From Nitrospirales bacterium (GTDB taxonomy: Bacteria > Nitrospirota > Thermodesulfovibrionia > Thermodesulfovibrionales > Dissulfurispiraceae): a stretch of DNA of 6,176 nt. The position numbers were made by a program, and so were the translations under genes. Location of the stretch: positions 1 to 6,176 of the forward strand of contig JADLDZ010000275.1 in assembly GCA_020846375.1 (NCBI GenBank), in the 5' to 3' direction. How positions within the stretch are numbered: the first letter of the stretch is position 1; the number at the start of each line of letters is the position of its first letter. Shown piece after piece: positions 1-4,513 of this stretch. Below the pieces are notes generated by a model. The model was given only the letters and a program-made list of their open reading frames with translations. It had not been told where the DNA came from and did no database searches.

Positions 1-418
1 CCTCCTTCCCGAAGGGGACGAGCTCCTTTCCCATGGGGCCGTATATATCGCTGCCTGCCACGAAAAATGCTTTGTCCGCATCGAGGGGCGCAAGCGAGTA
101 GTACTCCTTCACGTACAGGGACTCGATATCGGTCTGGTTTCGGGAAGGGGCGTACTTCTTCATGTCGGAGTAGTACCGGAACATGTCCTTGGGGCCGTCG
201 AAGAAAACGGAAGAGCCGTCTTTGAAAAGGATCCGGGAGACCCAGTCAGGGTACTTTGCGACGAACATGCCGCAGACCGCGCACTTGTCCTTCTGGGTGG
301 GAGAAACCGGCTGCCGCTCCCCGCATTCGGCGCCGGTGACCGGCGCCAGCGAAAAGAGCAGTACGGAAAGGAAGAGGAAGAATGATCTTGCAAGGCTGTC
401 CTGAAGAGTGTGTTTCAT
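1..418 (-). CDS. nosL: NosL-family copper-binding protein, C-terminus outside window
   Basis: The 139 visible codons give an exported protein of the NosL family, the accessory copper(I) carrier linked in denitrifiers to assembly of nitrous oxide reductase. A hydrophobic signal segment spans about residues 12-30. The core begins with the family motif KCAVCGMFV (C46, C49, M51), the expected Cu(I) ligand region. It continues with conserved blocks around FKDGS, FFDGPKDMF, YYSDMKKY, YVKEYYSL and GSDIYGPMGKEL. NosL is usually a lipoprotein, but here the residue before C32 is Glu (TGAEC), a poor lipobox, so cleavage after A30 by signal peptidase I is more likely. The ATG at 416-418 has an AGGGGG Shine-Dalgarno at 423-428. 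No nosZ, nosD, nosF or nosY is visible, and this subfamily also occurs without denitrification genes, so the partner may be another cuproprotein. Family assignment is firm; the target is unknown. The frame runs off the window at base 1. Confidence 0.88.
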   Translation of the reverse strand, partial: MKHTLQDSLARSFFLFLSVLLFSLAPVTGAECGERQPVSPTQKDKCAVCGMFVAKYPDWVSRILFKDGSSVFFDGPKDMFRYYSDMKKYAPSRNQTDIESLYVKEYYSLAPLDADKAFFVAGSDIYGPMGKELVPFGKE

Positions 419-490
419 AAAACCCCCTGTCGGCGTCTTTCCGGAAAAAGAGCGGCACTGCCCTCAGCAGGAAAGGACGCATATCCGTAT

Positions 491-519
491 ATTTTCATAC
501 AACGGAATATTTTTATCAA
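491..519 (-). promoter_or_regulatory. Possible sigma-70 promoter of the NosL-like gene
   Basis: On the minus strand TTGATA (514-519, one mismatch to TTGACA) is followed after 17 bp by GAAAAT (491-496, four of six to TATAAT). This is the most AT-rich patch upstream of the gene and about 75 bp before its start codon. An imperfect inverted repeat (ATATCCGT at 481-488 against ACGGAATAT at 502-510, with GTAT/ATAC inside) surrounds the putative -10 box and could be an operator. The match is modest. Confidence 0.35.
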
Positions 520-540
520 CAGGGGGAAGGAACGGGCGCA

Positions 541-611
541 CTCCCCTTCCCTTTCCAGGAGGCGGGGAGGGGTGGATTCCCCCTCTTAGGATGAGAGGGG
601 GTAAGGGGGAG
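541..611 (-). repeat. Dispersed double-hairpin GC-rich repeat, copy 1
   Basis: This is a purine/pyrimidine-segregated element made of two stem-loops. One has CCCCCTCT (579-586) pairing with AGAGGGGG (594-601). The other has CTCCCC near 541-546 pairing with GGGGAG near 564-569. It matches, in opposite orientation, the element at 3240-3317. The strand given is the direction in which both copies read the same way, with a CTCCCCCT-like end first. On that reading it lies 30 bp downstream of the osmC stop codon, just as copy 2 lies directly downstream of a prepilin stop. It resembles REP-type intergenic elements. It may stabilise or end transcripts, but no T-run follows the stems, so it is not a classical intrinsic terminator. 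Confidence 0.75.
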
Positions 612-640
612 TCAGCCTCAATTTCATCCGTGACAGTGTA

Positions 641-1087
641 CTAGGGTGCGGTTGCGGCGTGGCTCGTCAGGAAGGCCTTCAGGGTAATTTCTGTTCCGGC
701 CAGTGCCTGGGAGACGGGGCACCCCTTTTTTGCGGCCTCGGCCTTCTCCAGGAAAGTCTTCTCGTCGATTCCGGGCACTTCGGCATGGGTCAGCAGTTCG
801 CTCCGGGTAATTTTGAAGCCGTCTCCCGCCTTTTCGACACGTACGTGCGCCGTGGTATGGATGCGCTCCGGGGTGTAGCCTGCCTGCTCCAGCATAAGGG
901 AGAGCGCCATGGAGAAGCATCCTGCGTGGGCTGCGCCGATCAGTTCCTCGGGGTTGGTCCCTGTCCCCTCCTCGAAGCGGGAGGAGAAGGAGTATGCCCC
1001 TTCAAAGGCCCCGCTCCCCAGCTTCATCGTCCCGCTTCCCCCTTTCAGGGTGCCTTTCCATGTTGCTTCCGCCTTGCGTACCGGCAT
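641..1087 (-). CDS. osmC: OsmC family peroxiredoxin
   Basis: This 148-residue cytoplasmic protein belongs to the OsmC branch of the OsmC/Ohr thiol peroxidases, which reduce organic hydroperoxides and peroxide. Length and sequence closely fit OsmC (about 143 residues in Escherichia coli). Diagnostic blocks are RFEEGTGTNPEELIGAAHAGCFSMALSLML, with the peroxidatic C57, R37 and E47/E48, then VPGID, and KKGCPVSQAL with the resolving C123 near the C-terminus. The reading frame extends 18 codons further upstream, but the ATG at 1085-1087 is chosen. It has a perfect AAGGAGG (1094-1100) six bases before it, and the upstream codons overlap the 5' leader of the promoter at 1142-1169. The gene stands alone on the minus strand, transcribed away from the pilin cluster. 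The neighbouring repeat copy lies just past its stop. OsmC genes are typically stress-induced in other bacteria; no specific operator is evident here. Assignment is very secure. Confidence 0.96.
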   Translation of the reverse strand: MPVRKAEATWKGTLKGGSGTMKLGSGAFEGAYSFSSRFEEGTGTNPEELIGAAHAGCFSMALSLMLEQAGYTPERIHTTAHVRVEKAGDGFKITRSELLTHAEVPGIDEKTFLEKAEAAKKGCPVSQALAGTEITLKAFLTSHAATAP

Positions 1088-1093
1088 GGGATA

Positions 1094-1100
1094 CCTCCTT
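1094..1100 (-). promoter_or_regulatory. osmC: Consensus ribosome binding site fixing the osmC start
   Basis: AAGGAGG on the minus strand, six bases before the ATG at 1087. It rules out the in-frame upstream ATG at 1141 as the translation start. Confidence 0.9.
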
Positions 1101-1141
1101 GTAATTATCTGATGTATGTACCTTTTTCCTCTCTTATCCAC

Positions 1142-1169
1142 AGTATACAGCGGTTGAGAAATATGTCAA
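1142..1169 (-). promoter_or_regulatory. Strong sigma-70-type promoter of osmC
   Basis: On the minus strand a perfect TTGACA (1164-1169) is separated by 16 bp from TATACT (1142-1147, five of six). Transcription would start near 1135, giving a leader of roughly 48 nt that ends in the AAGGAGG site. This near-consensus promoter suggests substantial basal expression. Confidence 0.75.
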
Positions 1170-1341
1170 GGAAAGGGGACAGGAAAAAGGAAAAGGAAAG
1201 GAGGAGGGAATGCCTTATCAGAGTCTCGTCTCCAGCGTTTTGCATAAGTACGTGACGGGGCGCTTGGTGGAGTCCAAAAAATGAGAGAGGAAGCGGCTAC
1301 AGAAAGCCGCAGCGTAATAACCGGACATTTTCATTTTTGTC
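1170..1341. other. Gene-free spacer with homopurine tract and small hairpin
   Basis: This lies between the divergent osmC and pilin promoters. I see no credible coding region. Bases 1181-1210 are an uninterrupted 30-base purine run on the plus strand, extending a purine-rich tract from about 1168 with a single C. GCGGCT (1293-1298) and AGCCGC (1305-1310) form a perfect 6-bp hairpin with a 6-nt loop and no adjacent T-run in either direction. The last 30 bases before the pilin promoter are AT-rich and could serve as an UP-like element. Confidence 0.5.
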
Positions 1342-1370
1342 TTGACATTGCCTTGACAAGCGGTTGCAAT
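1342..1370 (+). promoter_or_regulatory. Promoter of the first prepilin, with 11-bp phased hexamers
   Basis: TTGACA (1342-1347), a 17-bp spacer and TGCAAT (1365-1370, four of six) give a sigma-70-type promoter. A second TTGACA lies at 1353-1358 and a related TTGCAA at 1364-1369, so three hexamers repeat with an exact 11-bp period, on one face of the helix. This could be a binding array for a regulator. A sigma-54 reading, as for some pilA genes, was considered because TTGCA is at 1364-1368. However, the -24 position is TTGACAA rather than TGGCACG, so it is weaker. Confidence 0.6.
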
Positions 1371-1376
1371 AGACCC

Positions 1377-1478
1377 TCAGGAAATGCTACATTTAACCGC
1401 TTTCTTGCCGGGCCCGGCCTGGGCACCGTGGGAAACGACGGCAACTATGACCGGTAAAAAGAGTACAAGGAGGATTGG
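1377..1478 (+). promoter_or_regulatory. GC-rich potentially structured 5' leader of the first prepilin
   Basis: If transcription starts near 1376, the mRNA has a leader of about 100 nt, long for this window. It contains a perfect 12-bp palindrome, GCCGGGCCCGGC (1407-1418). It also contains alternative pairing partners: GCCC (1412-1415) with GGGC (1421-1424), ACCG near 1425 with CGGT near 1452, and CCGT with ACGG flanking GGGAAACG. It ends in the ribosome binding site AAGGAGG (1467-1473), five bases before the ATG. No small ORF is convincing. I could not fit it to the c-di-GMP (GEMM) riboswitch consensus by eye, so function is open. Confidence 0.4.
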
Positions 1479-2093
1479 ATGAAAGCAGGAAATGAGAAGG
1501 GCTTTACTCTGATCGAGCTGGCCATCGTACTGGTGCTCATCGGTATCATCATGGGAGCGGTGCTGAAGGGACAGGACCTGATCGATAATGCACGGGCGAA
1601 ACAATTTGCTACTGAAGTGAGGTCGTGGGAGACGGTGCTCTATAATTATCTGGACAGAAAGGGGAGGCTTCCCGGAGATGCGGACAGGGACGGCGTTGTC
1701 AGCGATTCCGACCCGATGGTGGATCTTACCGCTGCCAAGCTTATTAACACACCCCGAGGCTCTTTTGTTCTCGGTGCGACCGGCTTTTATGCCTACCTTG
1801 GACGAGGGACGGCAAACGGTCCCAACTACCTGGTGATGTGCAAGGGCGCCAATTGCAGCGGCAGTTTCAGTCCGAACAATACGGGAGACCTTGCCGCCCT
1901 CAAGTACTTTGAATCGTTCGACGCGACTGTTGACGGCACTGCGAGCGCCAATGCTTCCTCCAACTCTGTTGTTACGGCTTTTTCCGCTATCACCGCTGCA
2001 GGCAATACCTTTACGGCTATTACTCTCGGGTCATCCAATGGGGATTGGATAACGCCGACGAATATCAAGGGGCTTGCGTACCAGATTCGATAG
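1479..2093 (+). CDS. Type IV prepilin-like protein with dockerin/EF-hand-like Asp loop
   Basis: This 204-residue protein has a canonical class III signal. A short charged leader MKAGNEKG is cut by prepilin peptidase before F9, giving mature FTLIEL with Glu at +5 (E13). A hydrophobic helix follows to about residue 29, then KGQDLIDNARAKQF. That start is typical of type IV pilins and pseudopilins inserted in the inner membrane before filament assembly. After the N-terminal helix comes GRLPGDADRDGVVSDSDP. The spacing D67-D69-D71-G72-D78 matches the calcium loop pattern DxDxDGxxxxxD. C121 and C126 could form a small disulfide loop. The C-terminal half is Ser/Thr/Ala/Asn-rich with no domain I recognise. 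The ATG has a perfect AAGGAGG five bases upstream, its own promoter and its own terminator, so it is probably a single-gene transcript. Codon use is more AT-tolerant than in the next two genes. Prepilin assignment is firm; whether it is a major or minor subunit is not clear. Confidence 0.9.
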   Translation: MKAGNEKGFTLIELAIVLVLIGIIMGAVLKGQDLIDNARAKQFATEVRSWETVLYNYLDRKGRLPGDADRDGVVSDSDPMVDLTAAKLINTPRGSFVLGATGFYAYLGRGTANGPNYLVMCKGANCSGSFSPNNTGDLAALKYFESFDATVDGTASANASSNSVVTAFSAITAAGNTFTAITLGSSNGDWITPTNIKGLAYQIR

Positions 2094-2121
2094 CCCGGCA
2101 CCTGTTGCCCATTGAACAAAG

Positions 2122-2150
2122 AGAGGGAGGCATCACGCCTCCCTTTTTTT
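2122..2150 (+). terminator. Intrinsic terminator after the first prepilin gene
   Basis: GGGAGGC (2125-2131) and GCCTCCC (2137-2143) form a perfect 7-bp stem, extendable by A2124-T2144, around the loop ATCAC. Seven T residues follow (2144-2150). It lies 29 bp past the stop codon of the first prepilin, and its last two T residues double as the start of the next promoter's -35 box. Confidence 0.9.
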
Positions 2151-2178
2151 GACATCCCGAACGGGCTTTGGCTATTCT
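2149..2178 (+). promoter_or_regulatory. Promoter of the second prepilin, abutting the terminator
   Basis: A perfect TTGACA (2149-2154), an 18-bp spacer and TATTCT (2173-2178, four of six) predict a start near 2185, some 45 nt before the chosen start codon. The spacer contains a CCCG-AA-CGGG dyad (2156-2165). Confidence 0.6.
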
Positions 2179-2231
2179 ACAGGCATCTTGACCGGGAGAT
2201 GAATTTTACGGCAGGCCGTGAAGAACGTGCA

Positions 2232-3239
2232 ATGAAAAGAGGAACAGGTTCTGCGCACCGTGAGGGGTTCACTCTCGTCGAGCTTGCCATTGTGCTGCTG
2301 GTGATCGGGATCGTGATCTCCCTGGGGATCGGCCTGCTGGGCCCCCTGACGAGGAGGGCGAAATACAGCGAATCCCGGGAGACCGTCAACGGCGCGGTGG
2401 AGTCGGTGAACGGCTGGGCCTCCACGAACAGGCGCCTCCCCGATGCGGCAACGGAATTCGCGGGTGCGGTGAAGAGCTCCCGAGACGCCTTCGGCAAAGC
2501 ACTCTCCTACCTCGTCGACGCCAACCTCGTCACCATCCCCTCCGGCGCCACGGATGCCCTCTGCGGCAGGAAGACCACCGGGCTGAGCGTGAGCGATTGC
2601 TCGAGCGGCAGCTGCACGACCATCACCAACGTGGCCTTCGTGGTGATCAGCGGGGCGGAGAACTTCAACATCCAGACAAATTCCACCGGCGGGGTGGTGA
2701 CCGTCTACACCATGGACGCCACGGACCGGGACGACTGCACCGACGCCGCCACCTGTCCCAGCGCCGCCACCATGGCCCAGGATCCCGACAGGTCCGAGCC
2801 GTACGACGATATCGTCAAATGGGTCTCACTGGACGAGCTCAGGACAAAGGTGGGCTGCCAGGGGGCGCAGTTGTGGATCGTGAACAACGAGCTGCCCTTC
2901 GGCGCGGTGAACAGTGCGTATGTCGCCGGTGTCTATGCCGACGGCGGAGTCCCCTTCGGGGGGGGGAATTTCCGGTGGTGCGCGCAGACCGCGTCGGGCA
3001 GTGCCCCGGCGAACCTCACCTTCCGGAACATGGGCAACTCCGCGAATATCCCGTTCAGTGCCGACTGCACGGCGCTCGTTGAATCCTCATGGGTGCTGAC
3101 TGCAGGGGTGAATGTAGCGGGCTCTCCGAACGCAGCCGGAAGCTACCCGCTCACCTTCTTTTCGCGCGACAACAACGACGCGGCTGCGGGCAACGATAAC
3201 ATCGCGAGCAAGGCATTCGTCATCACGGTGAATCCTTAA
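2232..3239 (+). CDS. Prepilin-like protein with C-terminal putative-Ig (He_PIG-like) domain
   Basis: This 335-residue pilin-like protein has leader MKRGTGSAHREG, cleavage before F13, and mature FTLVELAIVLLVIG with Glu at +5 (E17); the membrane helix runs to about residue 38. The middle region (about 45-215) carries LCGRKTTGLSV, NVAFVVISGAENFNIQT and DRSEPYDDIVKWVSLDEL. All three recur in the next gene. From about 215 the sequence WIVNNELPFGAVNSAYVAGVYADGGVPF resembles the He_PIG putative Ig fold, ending in a strand-like KAFVITVNP. Eight cysteines (111, 123, 128, 169, 175, 209, 250, 279) are compatible with four disulfides. The frame is open from 2112, but that start lies in the terminator. 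ATG 2232 gives a normal 12-residue leader, although its ribosome site is weak. ATG 2199 would give a 23-residue leader and remains possible. At about 335 residues it is much longer than an ordinary pilin, which suggests a minor subunit displaying an adhesive or binding domain. Role is inferred. Confidence 0.85.
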   Translation: MKRGTGSAHREGFTLVELAIVLLVIGIVISLGIGLLGPLTRRAKYSESRETVNGAVESVNGWASTNRRLPDAATEFAGAVKSSRDAFGKALSYLVDANLVTIPSGATDALCGRKTTGLSVSDCSSGSCTTITNVAFVVISGAENFNIQTNSTGGVVTVYTMDATDRDDCTDAATCPSAATMAQDPDRSEPYDDIVKWVSLDELRTKVGCQGAQLWIVNNELPFGAVNSAYVAGVYADGGVPFGGGNFRWCAQTASGSAPANLTFRNMGNSANIPFSADCTALVESSWVLTAGVNVAGSPNAAGSYPLTFFSRDNNDAAAGNDNIASKAFVITVNP

Positions 3240-3317
3240 CTCCCCCTCGCCCCCTCTTACCCAAGAGGGGGTATTCAATCTCCTCCCCTTGGGATAAGGG
3301 GAGGCTGGGAGGGGTTA
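3240..3317 (+). repeat. Dispersed double-hairpin GC-rich repeat, copy 2
   Basis: Two perfect stem-loops stand in tandem. CCCCCTCTT (3250-3258) pairs with AAGAGGGGG (3263-3271) around ACCC. CCTCCCCTT (3282-3290) pairs with AAGGGGAGG (3296-3304) around GGGAT. It is the reverse-complement counterpart of 541-611 and starts at the base after the preceding stop codon. It fills most of the 108 bp between the second and third pilin-like genes. It could reduce read-through or protect the upstream mRNA, so the two paralogues need not be made in equal amounts. No T-run follows. Confidence 0.8.
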
Positions 3318-3347
3318 CGCAGCAGGGAGCGAACCCTGCAAGGCATA

Positions 3348-4358
3348 ATGAGCGACCTGAGGAAGAGAGGAGTGCAGAGCAAATTGAGGGAAAGAGGTTC
3401 CAGCGGAGAAAGGGGCATCGCCCTCGTGCCGGTGGTGCTCGTCCTGCTGGTGGTCGCCTCACTCCTGGCCGTCGGCTTCACCACGCTCGGCCCTCTCGTC
3501 CGGCGCGGGAAGATAAACGAGGTGAAGGACACCCTTGATGCAGCGGTGAAAGCGGTCATAAGCTGGGCCGGGGCGAACAAGAGGCTGCCCTGTGCGGGAA
3601 ATGACAATAGCGGGTATTGCAGTGCACAGGGAGACGAGTTCACCCCCGCGGTGCGGAATCCCAACGATGCATGGGCCAAGGCCCTTTTCTCCATCTATGA
3701 CAACAAGCTGGCGGACCCCGCACAGGGCGGCCTCTGCGGCAGGAGAACCACGGACCTCACGGTGAGGCTCTGTCCTGATGCCGGGTGCGCGACGCCGTCT
3801 GCCGTCCTGTCGAACGTAGCCCTCATCGTGCTGAGCGGGGGAGAGAACGTCAACAACCAGACGTCCGGGACCACGGGGGTCACCGCCGCCGCTACGGTAA
3901 ACGTCTATGACTCCTCCGTCACCCTCGACGCCTATTCCGGCGATAGGGACAGGAGCGAACCGTATGACGATATTGTCCGGTGGGTCACCCTCGAGGATCT
4001 GAAGAACAGAGCGGGATGCTACGGGATAACCGGGGGGCGCCTCCGGATCATCAACAACGAGCTGCCCCGGGCATGCGCCAACACTCCGTACAGTGCGGCG
4101 GTGTATGCCGAAGGAGGGGTGCCTTTCAGCGGCTCCCGGTACCAGTGGTGCATCCAGGGCTCGCTCCCTTCGGGGCTCACCGCGAGCCCGAACACCACCT
4201 GCCCCTCGTGGTCCTCAAACGCGGCTTCCCTCCAGCTCGGCGGCTCCGCCACTACCCTGACCTCCGCCTCCCTGGTCTTTGCAGTCAGGGATAACGATCC
4301 CACTCCCAACGTCTTCCAACGGGCCATGTCTCTTCAGGTTGTCCCATGCGGCGGGTAA
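3348..4358 (+). CDS. GspK/PilX-like atypical pilin with C-terminal putative-Ig (He_PIG) domain
   Basis: This 336-residue paralogue of the preceding gene has a different N-terminus. A 23-residue basic leader ends in GERG, followed by IALVPVVLVLLVVASLLAVG, so position +5 of the mature form is Pro (P28) instead of Glu. Loss of Glu5 and the RG-IAL start are features of GspK and PilX-type subunits, which sit at filament tips. The middle carries LCGRRTTDLTV, NVALIVLSGGENVNNQT and DRSEPYDDIVRWVTLEDL. The C-terminal domain, about 232-334 (NNELPRACANTPYSAAVYAE, YQWCIQGSLPSGLT, FAVRDND), is a good He_PIG Ig-fold match with the LPxGL turn. Ten cysteines (82, 91, 130, 142, 147, 224, 243, 268, 285, 334) include six shared with the paralogue. 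The ATG has only AAGG (3340-3343), four bases away. No promoter was found in the repeat-filled gap, so it is probably cotranscribed with the second prepilin. A tip role is inference from the N-terminus. Confidence 0.82.
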   Translation: MSDLRKRGVQSKLRERGSSGERGIALVPVVLVLLVVASLLAVGFTTLGPLVRRGKINEVKDTLDAAVKAVISWAGANKRLPCAGNDNSGYCSAQGDEFTPAVRNPNDAWAKALFSIYDNKLADPAQGGLCGRRTTDLTVRLCPDAGCATPSAVLSNVALIVLSGGENVNNQTSGTTGVTAAATVNVYDSSVTLDAYSGDRDRSEPYDDIVRWVTLEDLKNRAGCYGITGGRLRIINNELPRACANTPYSAAVYAEGGVPFSGSRYQWCIQGSLPSGLTASPNTTCPSWSSNAASLQLGGSATTLTSASLVFAVRDNDPTPNVFQRAMSLQVVPCGG

Positions 4359-4399
4359 TGCCGAGGGGGTGCCGGACAGCCGTACTATAGTGTCTTCTC

Positions 4400-4418
4400 G
4401 AATTTTGTGGCAAAATTC
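4400..4418. repeat. Perfect AT-rich inverted repeat upstream of the fumarase promoter
   Basis: GAATTTTG (4400-4407) and CAAAATTC (4411-4418) are perfect 8-bp arms around TGG. The dyad lies 42 bp after the last pilin stop and 38 bp before the -35 box of the hydro-lyase operon. With no T-run it is a poor terminator. Its symmetry and low GC in a GC-rich setting suit an operator or activator site. Confidence 0.5.
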
Positions 4419-4455
4419 AGATAAGTGCCGGGAGAACATTGATTTTTCGGTCCTT

Positions 4456-4484
4456 TTGACATCACCTGTGCTCTCTGGTATCCT
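4456..4484 (+). promoter_or_regulatory. Sigma-70-type promoter of the fumarase operon
   Basis: TTGACA (4456-4461), exactly 17 bp, then TATCCT (4479-4484, four of six). The predicted start near 4491 gives a leader of about 22 nt carrying the AAAGGAGAG ribosome site (4502-4510). It separates the hydro-lyase operon from the pilin genes. Confidence 0.7.
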
Positions 4485-4513
4485 AAGGGTGTGTATGTGT
4501 AAAAGGAGAGCAA

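Noticed and set aside
541..611. CRISPR repeat or insertion sequence remnant
   Set aside because: There are only two copies, in opposite orientation and 2.7 kb apart, with no spacers, transposase or target-site duplication. It fits a dispersed hairpin element.
659..1255. 198-codon plus-strand open frame across the OsmC gene
   Set aside because: It is antisense to an unmistakable OsmC frame, with no family motif and no ribosome site of its own.
1293..1310. Intrinsic terminator in the osmC-pilin spacer
   Set aside because: The stem is only 6 bp and there is no T-run immediately after it on either strand; there is also no gene ending nearby.
1353..1368. Sigma-54 promoter for the first prepilin
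   Set aside because: The -12-like TTGCA is present with correct spacing, but the -24 element is TTGACAA rather than TGGCACG, lacking the GG pair. The sigma-70 reading fits better.
1377..1478. c-di-GMP (GEMM) riboswitch
   Set aside because: The conserved GGCAAACC and ACGCAAAGCC-type segments could not be placed by eye, so it is kept only as an unassigned structured leader.
2112..2231. Upstream 40 codons of the second prepilin frame as part of the gene
   Set aside because: They run through the terminator hairpin and the predicted promoter and would give a prepilin leader of over 50 residues. The ATG at 2232 yields a normal leader.
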